Shown here: in pieces, positions 1-6,261 of the stretch
Position numbering within the stretch: the first letter of the stretch is position 1
Layout of the letters: every line of letters begins with the position of its first letter
From: Candidatus Hydrothermarchaeota archaeon
Lineage (GTDB): Archaea > Hydrothermarchaeota > Hydrothermarchaeia > Hydrothermarchaeales > WAQR01
Assembly: GCA_015520145.1 (NCBI GenBank)
Contig: WAQR01000101.1
Span: 1-12,659 of the forward strand
Direction: 5' to 3'
DNA: 12,659 nt
Notes under the pieces: generated by a model
Told to the model about the DNA's origin: nothing
Seen by the model: only the letters and a program-made list of their open reading frames with translations
Databases searched by the model: none
Made by a program: the position numbers and the translations under genes

Positions 1-491
1 GCCCTTGTCAGCATTTCAATATTTGCTGCGGTCTGACCTACTTCCTCGACATTATTTCCGGTTATCGTTATCTCGTTGCCTTTTACTTTCACATCACAGT
101 CGCCAAATATCTTGATACGCCGCGGGATCTTCTCACCCAGATAATTCTCTACCAGGGCCTCTTTCCCTGAGACTTTAACGGTAATCGGAAAATGCGAATA
201 CAAGACCTTCATCCTGTACTCGAACCCTTCAAGGACACCTTTAATCATATTATTTATATGTGACGCAAACGTCCCGACCATTGCACGCTGCCTCTTTTTG
301 GGGTGCTGTGTTTTCACCAGTATCTTCCTGTCATCTTTTAGTATCTCAATCCCGGGATAAACCAGCCTTCTTTTAATCTCGCCTCTTGGACCTTTGACTG
401 TGACTGTATCTTCCTGGACTGTGACATCTACTCCGTCTGGAACTTCTATTTCCTTTATCAGTTCATCTGTTTCCGCTGTTGCAGTGGCCAT
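1..491 (-). CDS. rpl6: 50S ribosomal protein uL6 (L6), 3' end cut by window
   Basis: Large-subunit protein of the sarcin-ricin loop and GTPase-factor region. Reading from an ATG at 491 gives a protein starting MATATAETDELIKEIEVP. It continues with two L6-fold repeats, recognisable from VTVKGPRGEIKRRL in the first half and YSHFPITVKVSG in the second. The frame is open to the window edge, ending in QTAANIEMLTR, which in archaeal L6 lies roughly 15-20 residues before the C-terminus, so only the tail is missing. An AGGGTG sequence lies five bases upstream of the ATG and can act as SD site. The gene follows uS8 after an unusually long 129-bp AT-rich gap, so it may have its own promoter. In archaeal spc clusters uL6 is followed by eL32, eL19, uL18 and uS5; these would lie outside the window. 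Confidence 0.95.
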   Translation of the reverse strand, partial: MATATAETDELIKEIEVPDGVDVTVQEDTVTVKGPRGEIKRRLVYPGIEILKDDRKILVKTQHPKKRQRAMVGTFASHINNMIKGVLEGFEYRMKVLYSHFPITVKVSGKEALVENYLGEKIPRRIKIFGDCDVKVKGNEITITGNNVEEVGQTAANIEMLTR

Positions 492-620
492 TTTTACACC
501 CTGATTACTATATTATTTTATTATTTTGATTATATCATTTTGTTCTGATTCTAGCCTAATCGTCTATTTTTCTTATCCAGTTAGATCTTTCTTATCCCAT
601 TAGTCTAGTATATTTAATAT
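492..620 (-). promoter_or_regulatory. AT-rich uS8-uL6 spacer, candidate internal promoter
   Basis: This is a 129-bp gap in an otherwise tightly packed operon. Read on the minus strand it has TATA-like tracts just after the uS8 stop (TTAAATATA, about 611-619) and again nearer uL6 (GATATAATC, about 528-536). It also has a 10-bp direct repeat, GGATAAGAAA (complement at 569-578 and 588-597). It contains no credible coding frame. I infer a secondary promoter or a processing or regulatory site for uL6 and the downstream genes. There is no direct evidence of transcription. Confidence 0.35.
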
Positions 621-1010
621 TTAGTATATGAATGCCAGCAGTTTTCCTCCAATTCCTTTCTCTCTGGCTTCCACGTGCGACATCACTCCTTTGGACGTCG
701 TCATTATGAGTATACCGATATCCATCGCAGGGAGGAACCGCTTCTCGAACTCAAGGATGTCCTCTTTCCCTACAGAGTACCGCGGTCTTATAACACCGCA
801 CCTGTTTATCTTTCCTACGAGTTTTACCTTAAACTTCCCTGATTTACCGTCGTCAATAAATTCGAATTCTCCGATGTAACCGTATCTCTGCATGACATTT
901 AATACAGCTCCTATCAGCTTGGATGCAGGTTTTACTATACATTCCAGGTTGCCTGCAAACTCATTGTTTTTCAGATTTGATAATGCGTCAGATAAAGGGT
1001 CTAAAAGCAT
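621..1010 (-). CDS. rps8: 30S ribosomal protein uS8 (S8)
   Basis: Small-subunit primary 16S rRNA-binding protein; in bacteria its relative also represses the spc operon. The start is chosen at ATG 1010, giving MLLDPLSDALSNLKNNE and 129 residues, close to the usual archaeal length of about 130. The SD-like TGAGGT lies seven bases upstream. An ATG at 1028 in the same frame overlaps the uS14 stop, but it has no SD and would add six residues not typical of the family. Family features visible are KPASKLIGAVLNVMQRYGYI, the FEFIDDGKSG turn, PRYSVG, and the C-terminal rRNA-binding signature TTSKGVMSHVEAREKGIGG. It is part of the uL5-uS14-uS8 run and is translationally linked to uS14. Confidence 0.95.
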   Translation of the reverse strand: MLLDPLSDALSNLKNNEFAGNLECIVKPASKLIGAVLNVMQRYGYIGEFEFIDDGKSGKFKVKLVGKINRCGVIRPRYSVGKEDILEFEKRFLPAMDIGILIMTTSKGVMSHVEAREKGIGGKLLAFIY

Positions 1011-1020
1011 ATTTGTTACC

Positions 1021-1167
1021 TCATTCATATTTTTTGAATCCGATTTCCATTGCAACTTCCCTAAAGCAGTGCCTGCAGATATATAAATTATATCGCCTGA
1101 TTACTGCGCCATGTGAACCGCATCTTCTACATTTTTTTGTACCTCTGCCTACTTTCGTCTTGGCCAA
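1021..1167 (-). CDS. rps14: 30S ribosomal protein uS14 (S14), zinc-binding short form
   Basis: Very short gene of 48 residues lying between uL5 and uS8. Reading from TTG at 1167 gives MAKTKVGRGTKKCRRCG and onward to a C-terminus of FREVAMEIGFKKYE. It carries the C-x2-C...C-x2-C zinc ribbon of short S14 proteins (Cys13, Cys16, Cys31, Cys34). GSHGAVIRRYNLYICRHCF is the family core that contacts 16S rRNA in the small-subunit head. A strong SD, GGAGG, lies seven bases upstream of the TTG, inside the last codons of uL5. No ATG or GTG start would keep the family N-terminus, so TTG is the likely start. The stop lies beyond the upstream in-frame ATG (1028) of uS8. Length and order match archaeal clusters. 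Confidence 0.95.
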   Translation of the reverse strand: MAKTKVGRGTKKCRRCGSHGAVIRRYNLYICRHCFREVAMEIGFKKYE

Positions 1168-1169
1168 AC

Positions 1170-1679
1170 CTATTCCTCCACGATGACTTTGTAAGTCTTT
1201 TTCATAAAATCTATTGATTCATCTTTTGAGATGCTGTGACTTTTTGGGATCTTTCTTTTATTGACCTTCCTCCTCTTTATCCGATATCCCGGCCGTTCTA
1301 TGGTCAGGTTCACGTCCATTCCAAAGATCCCAACTTTAGGGTCATATCTAACTCCCGGGATATCGATGTGTTCTTTGATTCCAAAAGAGAGGTTCCCATT
1401 ATCATCAAAGTTTGACCTGGATACATTCCTGTCTACTGCATCAAGCGCCATTTTCAGGAACTCCTCGGCTTTCTTCTTTCTTAAGGTTACCTTACATGCA
1501 ATTGGCGTGCCTTTTCTAATCCCGAATGTCTGGTTGGTGCTTTTTGCAAATGTCTTTACAGGTTTTTGCCCGGTTAGTTTCTCCAGCAACTCTTCTCCTT
1601 TTGCCAGCCTCTCACCACCCTCTCCTATACCCATATTGACTGTGACCTTTGACACGCGAAGATTCCTCATGACATTCAT
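1170..1679 (-). CDS. rpl5: 50S ribosomal protein uL5 (L5)
   Basis: Large-subunit protein that binds 5S rRNA and helps form the central protuberance. It has 169 residues, usual for archaeal L5. Recognisable blocks are KVTVNMGIGEGGERL at the N-terminus, then LTGQKPVKTFAKSTNQTFGIRKGTPIACKVTLR, and LSFGIKEHIDIPGVRYDPKVGIFGMDV in the second half. A basic segment, RRKVNKRKIPKSHSIS, precedes the C-terminus. The ATG start overlaps the eS4 stop codon in an ATGA arrangement, implying translational coupling. An in-frame ATG three codons later would also fit the family. The 3' end contains the SD site for uS14. Confidence 0.96.
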   Translation of the reverse strand: MNVMRNLRVSKVTVNMGIGEGGERLAKGEELLEKLTGQKPVKTFAKSTNQTFGIRKGTPIACKVTLRKKKAEEFLKMALDAVDRNVSRSNFDDNGNLSFGIKEHIDIPGVRYDPKVGIFGMDVNLTIERPGYRIKRRKVNKRKIPKSHSISKDESIDFMKKTYKVIVEE

Positions 1680-2413
1680 ACCTCTACCACCTCTTTAATC
1701 AGGGGCTTTTTCTCACCTATCAAAAAGACGTAATCAGATATTGTCTTGAATTCTCCTTTGTCAGATATCAGGATTACACTGTTTGGCTGCGGACTTTTTA
1801 TCTTATGAATCTCTTTGATTTTTGCCACCGTTGCACGGTGCTTTCCGCCAGTTACAAGTACGGTATTCCCTTCTTTGTATTCAATGTGTTTTACAATGCT
1901 GTTCTTTTTGGTATCTAAAAAGAGGGTGTCGTTTACCTTAAATACATCTTCTTTTGGTGATCTGGGGTCTTTTACCTTTATTAAAAGATTCCTCCCGTCA
2001 TGGAGATTTAGCTGGATATTCCCGCCTTTTACGACAGTCTTATTAACAATCTTGCATAATTTGGCTTTTCTGCTTCTTTTTGAAAGCTCTTTTAGAGTGA
2101 TTCTGCCCTTCTTGTCGTATACCACTATCCACCTCTGTTTTGCCTTTTGTATCTCGATAATGTCCATCAGCCCGACTGGAAATTTGGGGTCTTTTCTTAC
2201 CACGTTATCTACAGCAATATTGCCTTCGCCTATTATCTTTTTGGCTTCCCTGGAATTACTGGCATAACCTAAGAAGTCCCGTACTATCAGCAGTAATGGA
2301 ACAGATTCTGTGAGACTGTGAGGGCCTGGACCTGGCCTTACTACCCACACATTCTCCTTTCTTTTAATCTTCCATGATCTTGGTGCTGCAAGTCTTTTTA
2401 GATGTCTTTTCAT
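1676..2413 (-). CDS. rps4e: 30S ribosomal protein eS4 (S4e)
   Basis: Archaeal/eukaryotic-type small-subunit protein with no bacterial counterpart; one of the clearest archaeal markers here. It has 245 residues, normal for the family. The N-terminus MKRHLKRLAAPRSWKIKRK is the conserved eS4 block. It is followed by an S4-type RNA-binding domain at about residues 43-105 (PLLLIVRDFLGYASNSREAK) and a central S4e domain. A KOW-like segment lies near residues 180-210 (GNTVLVTGGKHRATVAKIKEI). The C-terminal FKTISDYVFLIGEKKPLI is also typical. Start and stop codons overlap those of uL24 and uL5 as ATGA junctions on both sides. Confidence 0.97.
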   Translation of the reverse strand: MKRHLKRLAAPRSWKIKRKENVWVVRPGPGPHSLTESVPLLLIVRDFLGYASNSREAKKIIGEGNIAVDNVVRKDPKFPVGLMDIIEIQKAKQRWIVVYDKKGRITLKELSKRSRKAKLCKIVNKTVVKGGNIQLNLHDGRNLLIKVKDPRSPKEDVFKVNDTLFLDTKKNSIVKHIEYKEGNTVLVTGGKHRATVAKIKEIHKIKSPQPNSVILISDKGEFKTISDYVFLIGEKKPLIKEVVEV

Positions 2414-2769
2414 ATCTGTTCCCTCTCGATAATCTTATTTCTCTTCTCGTCTTTCATCTCTGTCTTGGTGATCCTGACATTTGACGGCCAGATGGGGTAG
2501 AACCTGTCTGTTCCATCGGCCTTTTGTACGGTTGCCCCTTCCACAAATATCACGCCTCTCTTTAAATCCACCCGTTCAACTTTCCCTTTGTGATCTCTAA
2601 ACTGGCCTCTCATAATCTCCACGATATCCCCTTTCCTGACTGGAAGGGACATCCTGTCATAATCTACTATCAGGTCATCTGAAAGTATCGCTGACATGGC
2701 TTTCTGTTTTTTATGGAGCGGAGTGTTTTGGAGTGCTTTTCTCTGTTTTCTTGGCTGTTTTGTTACCAT
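2410..2769 (-). CDS. rpl24: 50S ribosomal protein uL24 (L24)
   Basis: Assembly-initiating large-subunit protein that binds domain I of 23S rRNA. It has 119 residues, as expected for archaeal L24, which is longer than the bacterial form. The N-terminus TKQPRKQRKALQNTPLHKKQK is the archaeal/eukaryotic basic extension. The KOW motif follows as VRKGDIVEIMRGQFRDHKGK (about residues 43-62), then VERVDLKRGVIFVEG and DRFYPIWPSNVRIT. The ATG at 2769 is preceded by GGGATGATC, a plausible SD. A 47-bp AT-rich gap separates it from uL14, and its stop overlaps the eS4 start. Confidence 0.96.
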   Translation of the reverse strand: MVTKQPRKQRKALQNTPLHKKQKAMSAILSDDLIVDYDRMSLPVRKGDIVEIMRGQFRDHKGKVERVDLKRGVIFVEGATVQKADGTDRFYPIWPSNVRITKTEMKDEKRNKIIEREQI

Positions 2770-2816
2770 GGTTGATCATCCCTTTATTAATCATTCCATT
2801 TTATTACACTTTATAA

Positions 2817-3215
2817 TCATATAATAATGCTTGCCATGCTGGCAATTTTTGACCATCTTTCTGCTGCCTCTTTTGCGACAGGCCCTTTTATATCCGAGCC
2901 TTTTGGCTCGCCTTTCTCGTCTACTATCACACAGGCATTGTCTTCGAATTTTATACGAAGGCCGTTTGGTCGTCTGTACTCCTTTCTCTGTCTTACGATA
3001 ATGGCGTTCACTTTCTGTTTCCTCATCTCAGGCCTGCCTTTTTTTACCGACGCCACAACAAGGTCGCCGATCCCGGCTTTTGGTATCCGTCCTCTGACAC
3101 CTTTATCGCCGATTACGGAGATGATCTTGATTACCTTTGCTCCTGAGTTGTCCACGCAGTCTACCTTTGCACCTGCGGGAAGAGATTTTACAATATTCGC
3201 CTTTACTGCATGCAT
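2817..3215 (-). CDS. rpl14: 50S ribosomal protein uL14 (L14)
   Basis: Large-subunit protein at the subunit interface (intersubunit bridges). The start is chosen at ATG 3215, giving MHAVKANIVKSLPAGAKVDC and 132 residues, the usual archaeal length. A GAGTGA SD-like site lies eight bases upstream and overlaps the uS17 stop. A GTG at 3227 in the same frame would add four residues, overlap the uS17 stop, and lacks an SD. Family blocks are VDCVDNSGAKVIKIISV, RIPKAGIGDLVVASVKKGRPEMRKQKVNAIIVRQRK, and GSDIKGPVAKEAAERW near the end. Confidence 0.96.
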   Translation of the reverse strand: MHAVKANIVKSLPAGAKVDCVDNSGAKVIKIISVIGDKGVRGRIPKAGIGDLVVASVKKGRPEMRKQKVNAIIVRQRKEYRRPNGLRIKFEDNACVIVDEKGEPKGSDIKGPVAKEAAERWSKIASMASIII

Positions 3216-3223
3216 GATATCAA

Positions 3224-3547
3224 TCACTCTTTAGAGATTATTACAAAACTTTTTGTCTTGCTGATAGGCCGGCACTCCATTATTTTAACGCTGTCATTGA
3301 TTCCGGCATCTATGCATCCTGGATTGTGTGCCAGTATCCTTGATGTCCGTTTCTCATATCTTTTAAACTTTTTTAACCTGTGGTAATATCGCTTTTCCAC
3401 TACTGCGGTCTGATGCATTTTGTCGCTTACAACTGTTCCTTCTAACACCTGTCCCCTTACCTTCAGGCTTCCGTGGAAGGGGCAGTTGTCATCGTTGCAC
3501 GATCCTTCTGGGACTTTTATATTATCGATGCCAATATTTCCTGTCAT
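3224..3547 (-). CDS. rps17: 30S ribosomal protein uS17 (S17)
   Basis: Small-subunit primary rRNA-binding protein with an OB fold. Starting at ATG 3547 gives MTGNIGIDNIKVPEGSC and 107 residues, typical for archaeal S17. A GTG immediately upstream (3550) is an alternative start; a GGAG SD site suits either. The archaeal N-terminal block CNDDNCPFHGSLKVRGQVLEGTVVS is clear. It is followed by MHQTAVVEKRYYHRLKKFKRYEKRTSRILAHNPGC, the OB-fold RNA-contact region. The upstream 56-bp spacer carries a perfect 12-bp tandem repeat whose gene-proximal copy forms the SD. The 3' end is adjacent to uL14. Confidence 0.95.
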   Translation of the reverse strand: MTGNIGIDNIKVPEGSCNDDNCPFHGSLKVRGQVLEGTVVSDKMHQTAVVEKRYYHRLKKFKRYEKRTSRILAHNPGCIDAGINDSVKIMECRPISKTKSFVIISKE

Positions 3548-3558
3548 CACCTACATCT

Positions 3559-3582
3559 CCAGATTATTTTCCAGATTATTTT
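3559..3582. repeat. Perfect 12-bp tandem duplication upstream of uS17
   Basis: The unit CCAGATTATTTT occurs twice head to tail (3559-3570 and 3571-3582). On the coding strand it reads AAAATAATCTGG twice, and the gene-proximal copy runs into GAG to make the CTGGAG ribosome-binding sequence of uS17. The rest of the 56-bp gap between RNase P component 1 and uS17 is AT-rich with no other structure that I can support. Confidence 0.8.
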
Positions 3583-3606
3583 TGTTAGTATTACTAGTAT
3601 TCTATA

Positions 3607-3870
3607 TTATTTTATTCGATCTTCAGGTCTCTTTTTCAGGAGTTTACCATCGATCTCAACATGGTCATTACCCAAAAAGAACTGGAAAGTCACTTCTTTT
3701 TTAGGTATCTTATATTCCTTTCCATATTTTTGGACTACTATTAAATTTTTCGTCTCGTCAACCACCGTCCCTTCTTTACCTAGAAGCGATGGATTTGTTG
3801 ACCTTACAACCTTACACTTTAGCCCAATTAACTCGTGTCTTGGCAAGTCTTTTTTTGAGATTTTTGTCAT
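3607..3870 (-). CDS. rnp1: Ribonuclease P protein component 1 (Rpp29/Pop4 family)
   Basis: Archaeal RNase P protein of the Rpp29/Pop4 family. It binds the RNase P RNA and, with its partner Rpp21, supports 5' maturation of pre-tRNA. The start is taken at ATG 3870, giving MTKISKKDLPRHELIGLKC and 87 residues, the normal family size. The ATG overlaps the aIF1 stop codon as ATGA. A longer upstream extension of the frame is just the aIF1 gene read in another phase. The barrel-forming blocks are ELIGLKCKVVRSTNPSLLGK, EGTVVDETKNLIVV, KEYKIPKKEVTFQF and the C-terminal IDGKLLKKRPEDRIK. Placement between aIF1 and uS17 is the standard archaeal arrangement. Confidence 0.95.
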   Translation of the reverse strand: MTKISKKDLPRHELIGLKCKVVRSTNPSLLGKEGTVVDETKNLIVVQKYGKEYKIPKKEVTFQFFLGNDHVEIDGKLLKKRPEDRIK

Positions 3871-4172
3871 TTTATTTCGATTAGATCCTGTGAAAACCCG
3901 ATTTTCATGAGCATGTTTTTGACCTTTTTTTTGTGTTCTCCCTGGAGTTCTATCCTTTTTTCTTTGAACGTTCCACCACATGCACACTCTGTTTTGAGGG
4001 TCTTTACAAGATCTTTGAGGTTGATATTCTTCGAGTCTATTCCTTCAATGACAGTCATGAGTTTTCCGAATTTCCTTCTGGCTGTGTAGACCTTGATTTT
4101 TTGCGATTCTCTTGCAATGTCTTCACAGACACAAAGTTCCTTTGGCAAACCGCAAATGTCACAAACATCCAT
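3867..4172 (-). CDS. Translation initiation factor aIF1 (SUI1/eIF1 family)
   Basis: Homologue of eukaryotic eIF1, which binds the small-subunit P-site region and monitors start-codon selection. It has 101 residues, full length. The N-terminus MDVCDICGLPKELCVCEDIA has the C-x2-C...C-x-C cluster often seen in archaeal aIF1. The SUI1 domain then follows: ESQKIKVYTARRKFGKLMTVIEGID, LKDLVKTLKTECACGGTFKE and IELQGEHKKKVKNMLMKIGF. The ATG directly follows the uL29 stop (TAA ATG, no gap), with an AAGGAG SD inside the end of uL29. Its stop overlaps the RNase P component 1 start. Confidence 0.96.
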   Translation of the reverse strand: MDVCDICGLPKELCVCEDIARESQKIKVYTARRKFGKLMTVIEGIDSKNINLKDLVKTLKTECACGGTFKEKRIELQGEHKKKVKNMLMKIGFSQDLIEIK

Positions 4173-4382
4173 TTATTTTTTTACTCCTTCCTTTTGCTTT
4201 TTGATGGTGAGTATCCTTGCAATTGTTCTTCTAATCTCATTTATTCTTCCTGGATTTTCAGGTACACCTCCTGATGCTATCATTGATCTTTCACGTAATA
4301 ATTCATTTCTCAAATCCAATACCCTTTCTTCCATTTCTTCCAATGTTAGGTCGTTAATTTCTTCACTTCTTAGAATCGCCAC
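4173..4382 (-). CDS. rpl29: 50S ribosomal protein uL29 (L29)
   Basis: Small helical-hairpin protein near the peptide exit tunnel. Starting at GTG 4382 gives (M)AILRSEEINDLTLEEMEERV and 69 residues, matching the usual archaeal MAILR-type N-terminus. A second GTG three codons upstream (4391) is possible, with similar SD quality. The two-helix pattern is evident from LEEMEERVLDLRNELLRERSM and NPGRINEIRRTIARILTIKKQK. Either start lies inside the 3' end of uS3, so the genes overlap by 20 or 29 bases in different frames. That is longer than the 4-base overlaps elsewhere in the cluster. The next gene, aIF1, abuts directly. Confidence 0.93.
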   Translation of the reverse strand: MAILRSEEINDLTLEEMEERVLDLRNELLRERSMIASGGVPENPGRINEIRRTIARILTIKKQKEGVKK

Positions 4383-5385
4383 TTGGTTCACTCTCTTCTT
4401 TCTTTGGTTCGGGTTTTATTTTTGCCTTTTCTTCCTTTTCAATCTTTTCAGTCGGTTTTTGCATGGCCTCTTCTTTTCCAGATCCCTCTTTTCCTGGTTT
4501 TTCTTTTCCCGGTTCTTCTTTCCCGGGTTTTTCAGGCGCGGTCTCATCAGGCCCTTCCAGGTCGTCCGGTTCTTCGCCAGGTTCTTCGTCTGCTTTACTC
4601 TTTTTCTTTATTTTCTTTCTCTTTATTTTCTCTGGTTTTAATTTTTTGGTCTTTGGTACCTCTCCTCCATCCACAATCTCGAGTTCTTCCTGGATATCCT
4701 CGACGAGCTCCTCTATCTTCTCTCCGGCTTTCTCTACCTCTACCTTCTTCTCCACACCATCCCCTCCCTCTTCAACCTCTGCCACATCGCTTGTGATAAA
4801 ATCGATATCGTCAGGAAGTTTGACGTCTGGAGGCATGATCTTCACCTTCACGCCCAGCACGCCAGGTTTTGGATTGGCTGTGGCGATACCAACCCTGACA
4901 TATTTGGTTGCCGGCTCTCCGCAGTGTTTTAGATACCCGTCTGTGAACTTTAGAGATTTTGCCCGTTCTCCTGTAAGTTTTCCTGATATCTGTATCTCCG
5001 CACCTCTTGCGCCTGCATCCATTATCCTTCGAAGCGTGGTGTATGCAGCCCTTCTAAAATGGATACCCCGCTCAAGTGAAGATGCGATATTTTTTGACAT
5101 GACCTTGGCATTTAACTCCGGGACATCGAGTTCGTTTACTTCGATTTGTGGATTATCGATATCGTATTTACTCTTCAAGATGGCTGTAAGTTTCCTGATA
5201 GATGTCCCTTTCCTTCCGATTACAATCCCGGGCCTTTGCGCATTTACAATTACCCTCGTGCCGAGAGGTGTCCTCTGGAGGTCTATCTCTCCACAGCCTG
5301 CCCTGTCAAGCTCTTTTTTCAGGTATTCTTTTACTTCCAGTTTCCTGATGTTGTCAGCTATAAATTTTCTCTCTATTGCCACCAT
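4363..5385 (-). CDS. rps3: 30S ribosomal protein uS3 (S3) with long charged C-terminal tail
   Basis: Small-subunit protein at the mRNA entry site. It has 340 residues, of which about 195 are the conserved core. The KH domain is visible with its GxxG loop in VIGRKGTSIRKL (residues 55-66). The S3 C-domain follows: KNIASSLERGIHFRRAAYTTLRR, ISGKLTGERAKSLKFTDGYLKHCGEPA and PGVLGVKVKIMPP. From about residue 195 the chain becomes a roughly 145-residue low-complexity tail rich in Glu, Lys and Pro, with four PGKE-type pentapeptides at 286-305. Related archaea often carry some tail, but this is at the long end. The ATG at 5385 follows AGGTGAT, which includes the uL22 stop. The next codon, GTG (5382), would give the family-like MAIERKF start and is a real alternative. 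Confidence 0.95.
   Translation of the reverse strand: MVAIERKFIADNIRKLEVKEYLKKELDRAGCGEIDLQRTPLGTRVIVNAQRPGIVIGRKGTSIRKLTAILKSKYDIDNPQIEVNELDVPELNAKVMSKNIASSLERGIHFRRAAYTTLRRIMDAGARGAEIQISGKLTGERAKSLKFTDGYLKHCGEPATKYVRVGIATANPKPGVLGVKVKIMPPDVKLPDDIDFITSDVAEVEEGGDGVEKKVEVEKAGEKIEELVEDIQEELEIVDGGEVPKTKKLKPEKIKRKKIKKKSKADEEPGEEPDDLEGPDETAPEKPGKEEPGKEKPGKEGSGKEEAMQKPTEKIEKEEKAKIKPEPKKEESEPSGDSKK
4471..4530. repeat. Four 15-bp units encoding PGKE pentapeptides in the uS3 tail
   Basis: Four imperfect 15-base units encode KPGKE, EPGKE, KPGKE and GSGKE (uS3 residues 286-305, minus strand). The units differ at wobble and some first positions, so the repeat is not a very recent duplication, or it is under selection for a charged, flexible tail. 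Confidence 0.8.
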
Positions 5386-5386
5386 A

Positions 5387-5848
5387 TCACCTTTCTTCTA
5401 AAATAACCTCGATATTGGTTGTCTGGGTGTTTGATGCAGATGCCCTGCCAAACGCTCTGGTCCTTATCCCTTTGAGTATCCTCCCTCTCTGGGCACTTAT
5501 ATGCCTTATATAAAGACGCTCGGTATCAAGTCCTTTATATTCTGCGTTTGCTTTGGCACTTCTTAAAACTTTTAAAATCTTTGATGCCGCTTTTACCGGG
5601 AATCTCCCTGCACAGGCCTTTTTTAGACCCCTTCTGTGGGCAACACCTTTGTTGTATCTTCTAATGGGTACAGCCTTTTTCATTGCAATTACATCTTCTA
5701 GATATTCTTCTGCTTTTGAAAGCTGTTTACCCCTGATTTCGTTACAGACCTCAAGGGAGAATTTTGGAGATACCCTTATCTCTTTCCCAATTGCCCGTGA
5801 TACGTTCTTGTCGTTTTCGCTCTGATATGAATAACCGATACCTGACAT
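5387..5848 (-). CDS. rpl22: 50S ribosomal protein uL22 (L22)
   Basis: Large-subunit protein whose loop lines the peptide exit tunnel. Starting at ATG 5848 gives MSGIGYSYQSENDKNVSRAIG and 153 residues, usual for archaeal L22. A strong AGGTGAGG sequence lies just upstream, and a GTG at 5857 in the same frame falls inside that SD, so it is unlikely. Family blocks are EIRGKQLSKAEEYLEDVIAM, VPIRRYNKGVAHRRG and GRFPVKAASKILKVLRSAKANAEYKGLD. The tunnel-loop region ISAQRGRILKGIRTRAFGRASASN is followed by TNIEVILEE. The stop codon is embedded in the SD site of uS3. Confidence 0.95.
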   Translation of the reverse strand: MSGIGYSYQSENDKNVSRAIGKEIRVSPKFSLEVCNEIRGKQLSKAEEYLEDVIAMKKAVPIRRYNKGVAHRRGLKKACAGRFPVKAASKILKVLRSAKANAEYKGLDTERLYIRHISAQRGRILKGIRTRAFGRASASNTQTTNIEVILEER

Positions 5849-5858
5849 CGTCCTCACC

Positions 5859-6254
5859 TTATTTCAGGGGTATGTATAAACTCGATCTTGTCGCCCCCAT
5901 ACCCGGGGATCCGTGTGTGACCTTCTTTCTTGTTAGAGCGAATTCTCCAAGGTAGTGGCCGATCATCTCCGGCTGGATTTTCACTCTCACAAATTCCCGG
6001 CCGTTGTGAACCTCGATTACGAGTCCCACCATTTCCGGCAGGATTATCATGTCTCTTGCGTGTGTCTTTATCCTGATATTCTCCCCGCTTTTGACCCTCT
6101 TTATCTTCTCTATAAGTTTTTTCTGCCTCTGTGTCATTCCCCTTTTAAGTGTCCTTCGCGCTCTTGCTGGAAGGATTTCATAAAGCCTGTCATAAGGCAT
6201 GTTTTTAAGCTCATTGAGGTCATATCCCACATAGGTAAACTTCTTCTTTACCAT
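5859..6254 (-). CDS. rps19: 30S ribosomal protein uS19 (S19)
   Basis: Small-subunit head protein contacting the tRNA and forming bridges to the large subunit. The start is chosen at ATG 6254 (MVKKKFTYVGYDLNELKNMP), giving 131 residues, normal for archaea. The frame can be read 13 codons further upstream, but that part overlaps the uL2 end and does not resemble the family. A GGAG site lies upstream of 6254. The archaeal N-terminal block YVGYDLNELKNMPYDRLYEILPARARRTLKRG is clear, as is the core MIILPEMVGLVIEVHNGREFVRVKIQPEMIGHYLGEFALTR. It starts seven bases after the uL2 stop. Confidence 0.95.
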   Translation of the reverse strand: MVKKKFTYVGYDLNELKNMPYDRLYEILPARARRTLKRGMTQRQKKLIEKIKRVKSGENIRIKTHARDMIILPEMVGLVIEVHNGREFVRVKIQPEMIGHYLGEFALTRKKVTHGSPGMGATRSSLYIPLK

Positions 6255-6261
6255 GATTATC

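Noticed and set aside
3871..3987. Upstream extension of the RNase P component 1 frame (39 extra codons with Trp and Cys).
   Set aside because: It lies wholly within aIF1 and does not resemble the family; the ATGA overlap at 3870 gives the right family length.
4463..5401. A long open frame on the plus strand opposite uS3 (about 312 codons, rich in Ser, Phe and Pro).
   Set aside because: It is the antisense mirror of the uS3 codons; its composition follows from the Glu/Lys/Pro tail on the other strand, and uS3 is unmistakable.
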